A DNA stretch of 64,000 nt, taken from NCBI GenBank assembly GCA_016630955.3, contig CM050001.1, positions 806,001 to 870,000 of the forward strand, read 5' to 3'. The position numbers and the translations under genes were made by a program. The stretch is from Didymella arachidicola (taxonomy: Eukaryota > Ascomycota > Dothideomycetes > Pleosporales > Didymellaceae). The stretch's first letter is position 1; every line of letters begins with the position of its first letter. Of the stretch, positions 1 to 12,598 are shown piece after piece. Under the pieces are notes generated by a model. That model did no database searches. It had not been told where the DNA came from and saw nothing but the letters and a program-made list of their open reading frames with translations.

Positions 1-109
1 CTCTCGATCAACACCTTTACTGCAGAAACAATCGACTGAACCATCCTAAGCCTTATATTCGAACTTCTCAAGCTCAGTTCACCCATCAGCCACCCCTCCA
101 CTGTCCACC

Positions 110-1096
110 ATGGCAGCCCAATCACCCCTCCCCTCCCCTCCATTCTTCAACATCCCAAACATCAACAACCTCCGCGACGCCTCGTACAACCTAGAAACAC
201 CTCACGGTCCCATCCGAAGAGGCATCTTATTCCGCTCCGCAGAAGTCAGCAAACTCGACCGCTCCGGGTGGGACGCCGTGCATGCGCTCGGAGTCGCCCA
301 CGTCTTCGACCTTCGCTCCGCGCCCGAGGTAGCAAAGGGCTGGTCCGGCATCGTCGCCAAAGCGCCCGGAGCCCCAGACGACGTGCAGCCCGGGTGGCTC
401 ATTGCAATGCAGGAAGCAGGTGTGCAGCGAACCTGGGTGCCTGTATTTCAAGAGAAAGATTACAGTCCCGAGAAGCTGGCGGAGCGGTACCAGAAGTACA
501 TGAATAAAAGCACCGAAGGGTTCGTGAGCGCTTATCGCGATATCCTACTGCAAGGCGGCGCCGCGTACCGGACTATGTTTCTCTACCTTGCGGGCCTCGC
601 GGAGGGTAGTACAGAGGGAAAAGCAGCGCTTATCCACTGCACAGCAGGCAAAGACCGCACAGGCGTCTTTTTCGGCATCCTCTTCGACTTCCTCGGCGTG
701 GCCCGCGCGCACATCGCAACAGAATACAACCTAACCGAGCCCGGTCTCGCGCGCGCCCGCGAGGAAATCATCCCCCGCCTGCTCCAGTCTCCGGGGTTCC
801 AGAAGTACATGATTAGTCTGGCGCGCGGCGAGAAGCTGAGCCAGGAGCAGCTTGCGAGGTTGGTCGAGGAGCGGGATTTAATGGATCATACGCCCGTGGA
901 GTTTCCGCCTGAGGTGTTGGAGGAGGGGAGGCAGGCGGCGCTGAGGATGGTGGGCGCGAGGAGGGAGAGTATGCAAGCGACGCTTGAGATGGTGGAGAGG
1001 GAGTTTGGGGGGAGTGAGAGGTATATGAGGGAGTATTGTGGGTTGGGGGATGAGGAATTGGAGAAGCTGAGGGAGGTGCTTGTTGTGAAGGCGTGA
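110..1096 (+). CDS. Tyrosine/serine protein phosphatase, Y_phosphatase3 family
   Basis: Single-exon gene of 328 residues. The phosphatase signature C-x5-R reads HCTAGKDRTGV, with Cys177 as the expected nucleophile and Arg183 as the phosphate-binding Arg. N-terminal blocks NIPNINNLRDAS and GILFRSAEVSKLD are typical of the fungal family PF13350, and the Asp of FDLRSAPE belongs to the same fold. The C-terminal third is Glu/Arg-rich and helical. There is no signal peptide or membrane segment, so it is probably cytosolic. By family it removes phosphate from phosphotyrosine or phosphoserine; the substrate cannot be told. The ATG follows a pyrimidine-rich leader (CCACC-ATG), and no upstream in-frame start is seen. 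Confidence 0.9.
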   Translation: MAAQSPLPSPPFFNIPNINNLRDASYNLETPHGPIRRGILFRSAEVSKLDRSGWDAVHALGVAHVFDLRSAPEVAKGWSGIVAKAPGAPDDVQPGWLIAMQEAGVQRTWVPVFQEKDYSPEKLAERYQKYMNKSTEGFVSAYRDILLQGGAAYRTMFLYLAGLAEGSTEGKAALIHCTAGKDRTGVFFGILFDFLGVARAHIATEYNLTEPGLARAREEIIPRLLQSPGFQKYMISLARGEKLSQEQLARLVEERDLMDHTPVEFPPEVLEEGRQAALRMVGARRESMQATLEMVEREFGGSERYMREYCGLGDEELEKLREVLVVKA

Positions 1097-2870
1097 CTGG
1101 TGGGGAGGGCGGTGCTGTAGAGTTCTAGCTGCCAGTGGTGTAGTCGAGGCTGTGAACTACTGCTTCTGCGTCTGTGAGTGGCTCCTTTCCGCAGTCGCTC
1201 TCTCTCATCTTTCTCTATCACACGATAAAGAAAATGATCTTCCCAGGGCCAAGACGCCTGGCGGTCCCTTCATCCATCCCAAGCTATGAGACGACCTTTT
1301 TCGGCCTGTGCATAAGTGTTTCCCTCTACTGAATCCGGTGACTCCATTCCACGGTCTCCAGTCCCTTTATACACCAACCATCCTTTAAATATAAATTACC
1401 TGTTGCAGCGGCGCGTCATAGCCTGTTCGAGGAGGCTTTTGAAATTGTACCGGATCGCGATGGATTTGTCGCCAACGAGGATCATCTGACTAGCAGACTT
1501 TCACGGCATACCTAGTTATGGAATAAACTGTAAATATATCTTAAACGCTGCCCATGTGCATGCCACACTGCATCAAGCCCTTGGACGATAGCTCAGGTCG
1601 AGTCCAGATCGGCTTTGTTGAGTTGGTCGTGAGATTGAATGAATCGTAACTTTCCAAGGAAGTGCCTTTGTTGTTTGCTGCTCAGGCTGCGTCCAGGATC
1701 TAGGAGGCAGACCATCTGGTCTCTTTTATGGCGGTCGTTCGCTGTTCTTCAGCGTTTCAGAGGTCATCATTATGCTTAACGACTCAAACTGGGCCGCTGG
1801 CGGCATTGCTGCTTGACTTCACCTTGGCGTGCTTAGATAACGATATAATATATGTTGTGGAAATATATTCTGTACAAAAATGCTATGCGCGCTTCGTATC
1901 ATGGATGCGTGATGAGAAGACCGAGATCCGACGTTGTCGTGAGAGATTGAGGTGTGATCAGACTTACTGGGCAATTGTCATTACCACAAGTGGAGAACAT
2001 AGCTTAGTCAGCACGGTAAGCGCGATCCACAGAACTCTTTAAATCCACTCCAAACCAGCTTCTATTCTCTGCACTGCTGGTTCTACCTTAGTATTCACAT
2101 CGGCGTTGACATCATCCAACCCAAATATAGATGCACGCCTGAATACGAGTCTTGTGCCCGCTCCAGTTTTCCAATCCACTGCCAAGCCGCCAACGCGAGG
2201 ATCAAGCTTTCCGCTGATGGCCCCTGAGCTTCGAGGTCCACCTTGCTGGTGCTTGCGGAACGCTTGTCGCTCAACATCCCCTTCGACAGTCAATTTCTTC
2301 GCTTTAAGCAATTCCAACATCCACACAGGGTGAAGCGTTCACGATCAGTAGACCAGGATTGACGATTCGAGCGACAGCGTAGTAACCGAGAAAAAGAGGA
2401 AGCCTTGCATGAACCGGCCAGCAACGGCAGGCTGAGCCGTTCAAGGCGCCCGCTTTTCCCTAACAGTGGAGCAGTCGTTGAATTAGGATCGTAGGGCTGC
2501 GTGAGGGGTCGGATATCCTTGGATGAAGCGTACACACGACCCAGCAGCCAATGACGATGTAATGAGCGAGCGCTGAGTACCGGATGCGGGCCCTAACACA
2601 CCTGCGCAAATTAATGAAAACGCCTCGTGGTGGGTAAGAACCGAAGATGCATGCGAATGCTGCGTGGAAGGATTCCCATTCCTCGCGCGCATCCGGCGGG
2701 CTGCCCTGCAGTCATCCTCGAGCTGCCATTTTCTTGTCTCTACTCTCACACTCTCTTCTGCTGTTCCACACTCACGTTATCTCGTCTCTATTTCTCACCG
2801 AATACGTCATTGCTCACTCTATCGCGGTAAACAAAGTTGAGGATAGGCGCATTCACATGGTCGCTTCAAG
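1097..2870. other. Intergenic, no gene recognised
   Basis: About 1.8 kb between the phosphatase and the GH76 gene. Open frames here are short, rich in Ser/Arg/Cys and not recognisable. Pyrimidine-rich tracts near 2730-2830 fit a promoter or leader of the GH76 gene. Confidence 0.5.
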
Positions 2871-4453
2871 ATGAGATGCTTCAGCTTCGCGAGAGCGCTA
2901 GCCGCTTTCAGTCTACTTTCGACGGATGTCGTGCGACCATACGTTAATGCCATTGAATTGGATCCCACATCACCAGGTGCGCAGACTTTACAGTGGATAA
3001 ACTACCCTTTAAAGCTAACGTACACACAAAGATTCAATCAAAGATGCCTCATCAAAGATCGCGACAGAGCTCGTCGCGCAATATGCGACTAAAGACAACG
3101 CCGGCGTGCATGTCCTCGGTGGATATCCTGGAGTACTTTACCCTCCATACTACTGGTGGCTAGCCGGAGCAATGTTTGGGACATTACTGGATTACTGGCG
3201 GTATACTGGCGATGATCAGTACAACGACATGATTCATGAAGGTATGGTACATCAATTCGGCGAGAAGCTTGACTTGGTATGTGTTATGGTTCAAAATCCC
3301 ACGTGCTCATCTAATTTCTCTAGATGCCGAACAACCAGTCGAAGAACGAGGGAAACGATGACCAGGTCTTTTGGGCGTTCACCATGATGGCCGCAGCAGA
3401 GTACAACTTCCCTTCTCCTCCGGATGACAAGCCAGGTTGGCTCGCAATGGTGCAATCCGTATTTAATCAATTTGTCAAGCGCTACCAGAAAGAAGTCGAC
3501 GACGGAAACTGTGGAGGCGGAATGCGCTGGCAGATCTATCCCTGGCTCAATGGTTGGACGTACAAGAACACTGCGTCTAATGGCGGCCTTTTCCACCTGG
3601 GTGCCCGACTGGCTATGTTCACGAAAAACGACACTTACGCCGAATGGGCCGAAAAGGCCTATGACTGGATGGACGGCAGCGCTCTGCTCGACGATGACGG
3701 TACTGTCAACGATGGCATGAGTATGACCACAAACCCGCCCTGCAAAGAGGCAGACAGGACGCCCTGGACCTACAACTATGGCATGATCGTTGCCGGCGCG
3801 GCATACGTACCTATCCCCTCCCTTTATCCACCATATCACGACTAACAGAACCGCAGATGTACAACTACACCGACGGCTCCCCCAAATGGCGCTCAGCCAT
3901 CGAGCGCCACCTAAACAAGACCGCTATGTTCTTCCCCGAATACTACCGCGGCATCATGTACGAAGTCTGTGAACCGAAAGAACTCTGCAACACGGACCAA
4001 GAATCCTTCAAAGCGTACCTCGCACGTTGGCTCGGCCTGACCGCCAAAATGGCCCCCTTCACACACGACACCATCATGCCGTGGCTGCAGACCTCCGCAA
4101 AGGCAGCAGCGCAAACGTGTGTCGGTGCCAGCTCGCATGGCGCGGGGAATTATGCGTGCGGTATGCGCTGGTGGTGGGATGGGAATGATGGCATCATGGG
4201 CGTCGGGCAGCAAATGACGGCGCTGAATACCATTTCGGTGCTGAATGTAGATCGCGTGCCGCCGCCGTATTCGAGTAAGACGGGAGGTGAGAGCAAGGGT
4301 GATCCAGGGCTGGGTTCGGGGAGTGTGGATGATGATATCCCACAGTTGCATAAGACGCCTGTGACGGCGGGCGATCGGGCTGGGGCGTCGATTCTGACGA
4401 TTCTAGTCATGGCGTTCGTCTTTGGAGGTGCATGGTGGCTTTGCGCTGAGTAG
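2871..4453 (+). CDS. GH76 mannosidase/transglycosidase, Dfg5/Dcw1 type
   Basis: Four exons, 2871-2976, 3032-3276, 3324-3806 and 3857-4453, joined by GT-AG introns of 55, 47 and 50 nt, give 476 residues. An N-terminal hydrophobic segment (residues about 3-25) is a signal peptide. The GH76 landmarks are PYYWWLAGAMFG, the catalytic Asp pair in GNDDQVFW (Asp129-Asp130), GGMRWQIYPW, and YACGMRWWWDG near the end. The C-terminus is a hydrophobic stretch (ILTILVMAFVFGGAWW), fitting a GPI signal or membrane anchor. Family members process alpha-1,6-mannan on GPI anchors to attach mannoproteins to the wall. Its 3' end lies 89 bp from the 3' end of the convergent NAXE gene. Confidence 0.93.
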
Positions 4454-4542
4454 GCGATGCTGACAATATATTACCGCTTTTATTAAAGCACAAGGTTCAC
4501 AGTGACGCCCTTGAGGTACTCGGCTAATGCAGGTGGTCAGGA

Positions 4543-5394
4543 CTATAGCTTCTCACTCTCGACCGCCACCTCGACCACTTGATCCAAGCCCTCGTACTTT
4601 GGGATATCAAGCCCATACTTCTCCGCCATCGCTGGGCTCAAGAACCTACCGCCCAAGAAGTGACGGCCCTTGAACCACTTCACCAAAGGCTTGGGCGCCG
4701 TCAAACTAATCAGTGCAGGCGGCATGAACCCTTTTCCTGGCCCATCGTCTCTCGGTCCGCCCTCAATGTCCCACGACGATGGCGCGTCGACAGCAAGCAC
4801 GGGGATCTTGGTCGAAGTAAGGGCCTCGATGACTTTGGGAAAGGGCTCGCGCACTTCTCCGGAGAAGGAGAAGCCGAAGATGGCGTCGATTATGTGGTCG
4901 GTGTTGTCTAGCGCGCTGGTGAAATCTTCTGTGAAGGGGACTTTGAGGTCTTCGAGCTGCTTCTTCAGACGCTGTTGAATTGGGTTAATCCAGCATCCTT
5001 CCAAACCAGCAACAATAGTCATGATCCAAGTAGTTACCAATGAATGAGGAGACGGACCTGGTACAGTTCATTCTTGCTCTGCTTAGGATAATAGATGGTG
5101 GGCTTATAGCCGTAGTGGAACAGGTGACGTGCTGCGACAAGGCCGTCGCCGCCATTATTGCCAGGACCGCAGGCTACGAGGATTCGGTTGCCCTTGGAAA
5201 GCGGCTGGAGTTTGAAGAGCGCCTGGGAGACGCTGAGACCAGCGAGCTCCATCAGCTGATCGATTGAGAAGGCGCCCGTGGACATGAGCTCTTGGTCTAG
5301 CGCAGCAGCGCTTTTGGCGGAGATGGTCTGCGGGAGTGGTTAAGAGAATGATTGTGGCTGGTACTGTAAATAGTATACTCACTCGAAGTGCCAT
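4543..5394 (-). CDS. NAXE: NAD(P)H-hydrate epimerase (YjeF N-terminal family)
   Basis: Three exons on the minus strand, 5383-5394, 5058-5327 and 4543-4971, give 236 residues. The first exon encodes only MALR. The introns are 55 nt (5328-5382) and 86 nt (4972-5057), both phase 0. Family motifs are FSIDQLMELAGLSV, the nucleotide-binding ACGPGNNGGDGLVAARHL, DHIIDAIFGFSFSGE and the catalytic-site VLAVDAPSSWD. The enzyme interconverts the R and S forms of damaged, hydrated NAD(P)H so that a dehydratase can repair them. The length matches the fungal single-domain form. It shares a promoter region with the mitochondrial bS16m gene. Confidence 0.94.
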
Positions 5395-5767
5395 TTGGGC
5401 AAAGTTTGGAGATTATGTATTGGATGAACTGCGGAGTGTCCTTCACGTTATAGATGGCAAGCCCGAAGCTCGAAGCACGATTACATCACAGCTCCTAAAT
5501 GAGGCAAGAAGGTGCGACAAAGAGGTTTGTTTGCAACAATGTAGATGTCGCGACAAGCTCGCTTCCCTACAGAACGCGACATCTTCTTCTGAAGTAGATG
5601 ACAAGGTCAAGCGTCGTGGGTTTAGATGCATACCTAGGTAGGAGGCATTGGTCGCAAAGACACGCCATCACGTGCCTACGGCTCAACCCCGGCCCAAAAA
5701 GTATCTCGCCCTCGTCGCATCCCATCGCCCGTGGCCATCGCCCCAAGAACTTACAACACATCACAAA
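5395..5767. promoter_or_regulatory. Shared divergent promoter, NAXE / MRPS16
   Basis: These 373 bp separate the start codons of two divergently transcribed genes, NAD(P)HX epimerase (minus) and mitochondrial bS16m (plus). Both leaders must lie here. I could not define a TATA box or a named binding site. Confidence 0.55.
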
Positions 5768-6335
5768 ATGGTCCTCCGAATCCGCCTCAGTCGCTTCGGC
5801 AAGAAGCACGCGCCCTTCTATAACATTGTGCTCACGCATGCCCGCACAGCGCGCAATTCGCGACCACTCGAAGTCCTCGGCACATACAACCCCGTACCGC
5901 AGCCGCCGCGGCCGGGCGACACGCATGGAAGGCCGTGGAAGGATATCAAGCTGGATGTGAGCAGGGCGCGGTACTGGGTGGGTGTTGGCGCGCAGCCGAG
6001 TGACACGGCGTGGCGGCTGCTGAGCATGGTAAGTCAATCTCTTGTCAGGATGGGAAGAATCGCGCGTAGTGTGACCGGCGGGACAGAACTCGACGAGAAG
6101 AGAAGGCACATTCTCCTGTTCTTTCTGCGCTAGATGACATGAGTCAATTGCTGTTTTTGCATGAGCATAGCTAATCTCCCTCCAGATTGGCATTCTCGAA
6201 CCACAGTACCGCATCTCGAAGATCCAGGGGCAGGTTGTCAAGGCAAACTCAGCTGCGAAGTCGTTAATACCAGAGACGCCCGTTACGCCACCAGCAGAAG
6301 CCGAGGTCACCCAGGAGCAGAAGGTTGAGGCATGA
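5768..6335 (+). CDS. MRPS16: Mitochondrial small-subunit ribosomal protein bS16m
   Basis: Two exons, 5768-6028 and 6186-6335, separated by a 157-nt phase-0 intron, give 136 residues. The start MVLRIRLSRFGKKHAPFYNIVL is the classic bS16 N-terminus, followed by LEVLGTYNP and the region VGVGAQPSDTAWRLLSMIGILEP. Bacterial S16 is about 80 residues; the extra C-terminal tail (VTPPAEAEVTQEQ) is typical of fungal mitochondrial versions. The protein is a structural part of the mitoribosome small subunit, and the basic N-terminus may itself act as import signal. In-frame ATGs upstream of 5768 lack S16 homology and were not used. Confidence 0.94.
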
Positions 6336-7451
6336 ATGCAGAACGTTGGAGACCGACATCCCGAGCAGATTGCGAATCGTACACAACCCATGAGTATGAT
6401 GGTTGACTTGACAGCGGTATTTGAGCCATCGTGGATCTACTTATAACCATCCGCATCACTCAGCGGAGACGATTTCATGTCGAGGCATGGAAATGCAACA
6501 CAGGACAGGCAGAAGAAGGTGCATCGACGGGCGTTTACAGGCATTTGGGGCCAGAAGTTCACCTTGTAAAATACCACCGCGCATTAGGAGGTGATTCTGT
6601 GCATCTTGTATATTTTGTAAGAACAAGCAACGTTGAATCCAGTGCTAGCACTGGACCGTCGACAGTGAACTATGTCAGCCAAAGCAAATTGCCGATCCTT
6701 CTTTCTTCTGAGACACATTGCGCAAGCTGCAACTTCATAGAATCAAAGTGTCTTCAAGGCTGATGTATGCAGTATCTATGGAACGAAATAAAAAGCTTTT
6801 CGAACTCGCAATAAGCTTTTGTCTCATCCTACTTTATACATCACATTTATTAGACAGACTGTCAGGTTTCCCAGGAAATCAACATTAATACTACTTTCCA
6901 ACGACGCAGTAACTGTCCACATCAATGAAAGAACGTTCTTCCGCCGGTGTCTATGGCTCCTAAGAACGCAGGTAATCAGAGAGGTTCGTCGAGGCCACTT
7001 CCTTGGACTATTATTTCTCTTCTCGCAAGAGTCTAGTCCTGCCAGAAACCCATCATGTAGCATCAAGTTAACCTGAGCTTGCAAATGGCCAAAAGTAGTC
7101 AGTAAAGTGAGGTGCCTCCCGCATGCGGTCTAATGCGCCTTCCCCGCAGCCGCGGCTCGCGCTTTCCTTCGGGTTTATTCTGTGCCTGCCAACCCCAGCT
7201 TTTACGACATGACCCTCTTGTGCGTTCTTGAGCCGCTGCATAACCGAAATGCGAGGTCCGTGAGATTTGACTTGAGCTGCTGCAGCTTCGCAAAACTTCC
7301 AAGACCCTCAATCGCTGTTTTGACACCTGTGTGCTGTCTTCACTGCACCTCCACTGAGCTTACACCTCACTGAAGCTCTGGTATGTACTGTGTGTTGAGT
7401 TGCTGGAAATCACCATCAGCAAGCTAACAAGGAAAGAGCGCGTCCTCGAAC
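6336..7451. other. Intergenic, no gene recognised
   Basis: About 1.1 kb between bS16m and the carboxylase gene. Only short unrecognised frames are present. Probable leader sequence of MCCB occupies the last few hundred bases. Confidence 0.5.
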
Positions 7452-9338
7452 ATGGCTTCCAAAGTCCCGTCCCGGGAAGCTCTGACATTGCTCAAGCACT
7501 CGATTCGTCCTGTGGCGGCTCTGCGCGCGCAAGCACAATCGCGCGTCGTTCCTTCCCCGAGCTCTTCGCTGCGTTCACAACCCCATGCTCACCCATCACG
7601 CCAAACATCACGGAGCACTGCAACCTTCACGCACTCCCACCATGCCGAAGCCGTGTCTGTCATCCCCACTCTGGTGGACACCAACTCGGCAGACTTCAAG
7701 GAGAACAAGCGTGAAATGGAGGAGGTCACTCAGAAGCTGAACAAACTCCACACGAAGATCGCACAGGGAGGTCCGCAGAAAGCGAGAGATAAGCACCTCC
7801 AGCGTGGCAAGATGCTTGTCAGAGACCGCATCACGGCATTGATTGATCCGGGGACACCGTTCCTTGAGCTCAGCCAGATGGCCGGCCACGAAGTCTACCC
7901 AGCCGAAGACACACCTGCAGCTGGCATCGTGACTGGCATTGGAACCGTGAACGGCGTCCAGTGCATGGTTGTTGCGAATGACAGCACCGTGAAGGGCGGG
8001 ACATACTACCCTCTGACTGTCAAGAAGCACCTCAGAGCCCAAGCCATCGCTCAGGAGAACCGCCTGCCCTGCATCTACCTTGTCGACTCTGGCGGTGCGA
8101 ATCTGCCTCACCAGGCAGATGTCTTCCCCGATGTGAACCACTTCGGTCGCATCTTCTACAATCAGGCGCGCATGTCTGGCATGGGCATCCCCCAGATCAG
8201 TGTTGTGATGGGCCCCTGCACAGCCGGTGGTGCATACATTCCTAGTATGAGCGATGAGAGCATCATTGTCGAGAACCAGGGTCACATCTTCCTCGCTGGC
8301 CCACCACTCGTCAAGGCAGCAACCGGTGAAGTCGTCTCAGCGGAGGATCTCGGCGGGGGCAAGCTGCACAGCGAAGTCTCTGGAGTCACAGATTACTTGG
8401 CAGTCGACGATGCACATGCCCTTGTCCTGGCGCGCCGCAGCATTGGCAACCTCAACTGGCACCGGAACCAGACCGTCTCTGTCAAACCGACGTTCAAAGA
8501 GCCTCTCTACGACCCCAAGGACCTGAACGGCATCGTAGGTACAAACCTGCGCAAGCAGATCCCAATCCATGAAGTCATAGCGCGCATTGTCGACGGCTCA
8601 TCATTCTCTGAATTCAAACCCCTCTACGGCTCAACCCTTGTCACCGGCTTCGCCAAGATCTATGGATACCCCGTTGGTATTGTCGCCAACAACGGCATCC
8701 TCTTTAGCGAAAGCTCGCTCAAGGGCGCCCATTTCGTCCAGTTGTGCGGAAAGCGCCAGATCCCGCTTATCTTCCTGCAACACATTTCCGGCTTCATGGT
8801 GGGCCAGGACGCAGAAAAGGGCGGCATTGCGAAGAATGGCGCCAAGCTGGTCACTGCAGTTAGCTGTGTTGACGTACCTAAGTTCACGGTCGTCGTGGGA
8901 TCGAGTGCTGGCGCTGGTAATTATGGCATGTGGTAAGTCCAGCCAATTTATTTCCTTTCCCTTTTCTGCTTGTCAACACCATCACCATCCGTGTCAAAAC
9001 ATAAAATACGAAGTATATCTTCCTGATACTAACGGCGAAACAGCGGCCGTGCATACTCTCCCCGTCTCCTCTTCACCTGGCCCAACGCCAAAACCTCGAT
9101 CATGGGCGCCGAACAGCTCTCCTCTGTCATGGCCGCGGTCGGCAAGTCAGACCCGGAGCTTCGGAGCAGAATCGAGCATGAGAGCGAGGCTACATTTGGC
9201 TCCGCGAGACTCTGGGACGACGGCATCATCCCGCCTGAGCACACAAGAAGGGTTCTGGGTATGGGCTTGCAGATGGCGTGTGGTGGGCAGAATACGGGAG
9301 TGGAGAGGGAGAGCAAGTGGGGTGTCTTTAGGATGTAG
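7452..9338 (+). CDS. MCCB: 3-methylcrotonyl-CoA carboxylase beta subunit, mitochondrial
   Basis: Two exons, 7452-8932 and 9044-9338, with a 111-nt phase-2 intron, encode 591 residues. The first 40 residues are rich in Arg, Ser and Ala and lack acids, as expected for mitochondrial import. Carboxyltransferase landmarks are KMLVRDRITALIDPGTPFLELSQ, PCIYLVDSGGANLPHQADVFPD, GPCTAGGAYIPSMSDES, QIPLIFLQHISGFMVG, and the C-terminal exon block CGRAYSPRLLFTWPNAKTS, which spans the junction. With the biotin-bearing alpha subunit it carboxylates 3-methylcrotonyl-CoA in leucine breakdown. The alpha subunit gene is not in the window. The family assignment is strong; MCCB rather than PCCB is based on GTPFLELS, the DVFPD/HFG block and the C-terminal exon. 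Confidence 0.94.
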
Positions 9339-11267
9339 ATAGCCTTCACTGGTAGTAAAGACGTTGACATGTGCAATATGAAGCTGGGCCTGTAGGGCGT
9401 GCATAAGTCTTGACCTACGGTCTTGTTTTGATCATCCAAACTCGCGACTATGACGCCCGGGTCTTTTGACGTGTCTCGTGTTTGCTCTCAACGAGCACTG
9501 GAAGTAGGACGTGGTGGTTCAATATGCATATGCACATGGCCTTCGAAACAAGGGTATGTGTCACAACTTACCAACCGACATCTAGTAATACCTGAGGCCA
9601 AACATGGATACACTCACGAGTATCGACATGCTCAAGTCGACCGACATCAGGACTCGATTCACACGACATGAACGCGGTGCCACTAACTGGTGATAGACTG
9701 GGTTTAATGTCTTCCTCTTCAAGAGCTCGAAATGGGAGTCTTTGATGAGATGTGGAGAGCGTGTGCAACGTCTGTGGCGACGACAAGGTAGACCCTACGG
9801 TAGAACGTGTATGTAGCGAACTGTGCTGGTGCCGTCGATCAAGAGCAAATTGAGCGAAAGTCCACATTGTTCGTGCTCGTTCACGAGAGACTGCTCTGGG
9901 AGTGGGATTATACAACGGCGTCCTTACACAAGAAAATGCCCTCTAAGACAAGACATATTCTTGGCAATGCATCTGATGCTCATTGTCGAGCCAAATGTAT
10001 CCCGGTCGCGTAACTCAGTGAATCCTATTGCTGCGCCTACCTCTCTCGCACTTCGTATATAGGATTGCCATCCTACTTTTCCCGTCACCATCGCGACGAA
10101 TGAGCGTAGTGTATACCCCTCCATCAGCTCCCAGTTACGCAGGATGTTGCATTCTCTTGCGATCCAGGTACTTATCACGAGCTCTGGCCATTCGAAACGT
10201 TTGTGCTCGCAGGTCATCATCACAGTCTGGAGAGGTCAGTATAGGCACTCTGGGCTAGGAAATTAAACAAACCCTCGCCTATTGCTGCTGGAAGCGGAGC
10301 CAGATGAGAATAAGCTGTGACAATGTGTGGGAACGTGCAGAAAGGGTGGGCTCTTCGTCTCGGAGCCTATCACATAGTTCATCAACTCGGTCCATCGCTA
10401 AGTTGTTGGAAGCTGTGATTATATTTGCTATCTCATTGCGGCTTGTTAATATGTTGACGTCGTGTTTTTTGTTGACAGGCAAAGTATAGCAATCGGAGGT
10501 AATCACTGCTTACGGTAGGACAACGAAAATCGGATTGGAGCAACGATGTATCGCGAAGGGACTTGTGTAGTGGGACATTACTGTGCACCTTGCTGTAGAC
10601 ACTGGTCTTGTCGAGCTCCTCATCCAGTCGCGGAAGGCGCGACTTCATGTTATTCAATCGAACATTTACCAGGGAGCCACGTTGGAAGGGCAGGCGCACT
10701 TGATGTAGTAGGCAACTCCTAGCAAAGCGATATAGTGCTTACTATATTCACATGCATCATCTGGAAGTTGCGGGGTGCTTGAGACACGATCAACATCATC
10801 AATGAGAACACAGTTTGTATCGTAGTCTTGATTCGCGAGGAGAACGTCTCTATGAAACGGTCTAGCTAATCTGAGATAATGTGGCATGCTTGTGCCATGC
10901 AAGCAAGAGCGTTTGTGGAGGCTACAGCGCTGCGTTCCCGCTCCCTATGAGACCTGCGTCAGGCTGAGTATTTGTTGGCTGTAATAGCCGCTAGGATCTC
11001 GAGGATGACCCGGTGGGTGAACAACCCCATCTGCGTCGAGGCAGAAGAAAGTATACAGCTTGATAACGATTGTGGCTGTAAGGGTGGAAGCACGAAACGT
11101 ACTCCAGAATCCCAGAACGCCGCTGGGAAGTGCCTTGACGCCGACACGCACTACCCTACTTTGGCAAGAGTGCATTGATCGGATCTGCGGCGCCCAATAG
11201 CTGTGGTGACTGATTGACGATTGTGACAAGGGCGTGCTCGCTATAGCGAGCCATATAGGTCCGATCT
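9339..11267. other. Intergenic with unresolved coding-like fragments
   Basis: No confident gene. On the minus strand, stretches at about 9924-10223, 10279-10480, 10510-10690 and 10700-10890 read like ordinary protein in shifting frames, for example SRLPRLDEELDKTSVYSKV and NNLAMDRVDELCDRLRDEE. I could not join them with splice sites of compatible phase. They may be remnants of a decayed gene or chance. No family was recognised. Confidence 0.3.
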
Positions 11268-12598
11268 TCAGGACGAGACGGGAAGGCCACTTGCCATGCG
11301 AAAGAGCTCAAAGGCGAGACCTGGCGTTTCGCGGACCGCCGTTTCGACGTCCTGGCGCATCGACAGATCGGGGTTTGCGCGAAACGTCTGGATGATAACG
11401 TCTCGCAGGCCGCGATCGGTGTGGAAGGTAGATTCGTAGGCCTCTTGGCAGGCGTCTGCAAACTCAGGGCTGTTCAGATGCATGGAGATCTGATAGGAGA
11501 ACTTAGTGCGTGCGAGTGACTTCAGGCCTGCAACGCCGTATCTGTGATGTAAGTTAGCACGCGGTTGTTCGGCAGAGGTTCTTGAGTGGATGCACAAAGT
11601 GACACGGTGACGCGGTCTATTCTGAACGTGCAGGTTGAGGAATCGAGATGAAGGAAACAGTGATTGGACGATGCTCTTGAAAAAGGCCGCGTGCTGGGGT
11701 GTTGGATGACTGCGCGCCTCTGGATTGGCGCTCTGACGATGCTGGTGACGCACGTCGCGGGGTGTCGGAGCCCTTCTGCCGTGATACGAAATGCGGCGCG
11801 ATGCAGCGCAACAAAGATTGCCATCGCACATCTACAAATGGCTGACATACTAGGGAATAAGAAATGAGGGATAGGAGGGGAGGATGACGGAAGAAATACG
11901 TACTTCTCAGCGATCGCGTAAACCTTGGCGTGGGTGATAAGATGAGCGCTCTCGACGTCAACCTCTGGCTCCATGGTCACGCTCTCGATGTAATCGTCTG
12001 AAAATTGCTCTGCCATTGGCGTATCAGGCAGCTTTAGCGATGCATCAAGAGGCTGGAACAGGGACTCATCGGCAGGAGGCGTCAACGGGTTCGCGGCGGA
12101 CATCTGCGCGAGCAGTGGGTCTTCCAATAACGTCAGGTTGAGCTTCTTTGGTGGGCTACGCTTGGAGAAGCGCGACGTCACCGGGGAAGGCGAATGAGGA
12201 CGAGTCGATCTTCGCGAAGTCTGGCGTGACAAAGGCTTGTTGAGGTAGTCCAGGTGGTAGAAGTCTGCAGGGTTACTTAGCGTGCTGGCTCAGGGTCCTA
12301 CCAAGATTTGTGCTTACAGTGGACCATGTGTTCGACAGCCTCTGCATCGTCTTCCGTCAGATCAATAACACCAGTTGACGATTCTTGAAATCCTCCGCGG
12401 CAAGCTCCTTCGAAGAATGTGGACCGTGTTGCAAGGAGAGCACGATGTACCGGGTATCTTTTGCTTCCACAGATAATGGTCAGATCTGAGTACTTGCCGC
12501 TTTCAAATAGTCTAAACGACTTAGCTGGAGACTTGAAAGCAAGTAGGTAACACTCACGATGCAAGAGCAGACCTGAGCTCGACTGTTGGGGAATCCAT
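11268..12598 (-). CDS. BTB/POZ domain protein
   Basis: Four exons, 12558-12598, 12318-12511, 11904-12264 and 11268-11541, give 289 residues. BTB core: SGKYSDLTIICGSKRYPVHR, then RSTFFEGACRGGFQES, a run of acids IDLTEDDAEAVEHMVHYFYH, and a late helix KYGVAGLKSLARTKF. About 100 residues of Ser/Pro-rich, probably disordered sequence are inserted between the BTB beta part and the final helices. The last intron is 362 nt, long for this genome, with a good branch site (GCTAAC) before its acceptor. Such fungal BTB proteins are presumed adaptors, often for Cul3 ligases, but no substrate can be named. The residues flanking each junction agree with the family. Confidence 0.88.

Noticed and set aside
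5567..6391. 274-codon frame antisense to bS16m
   Set aside because: It is the shadow of a strongly supported gene and its intron; no family resemblance.
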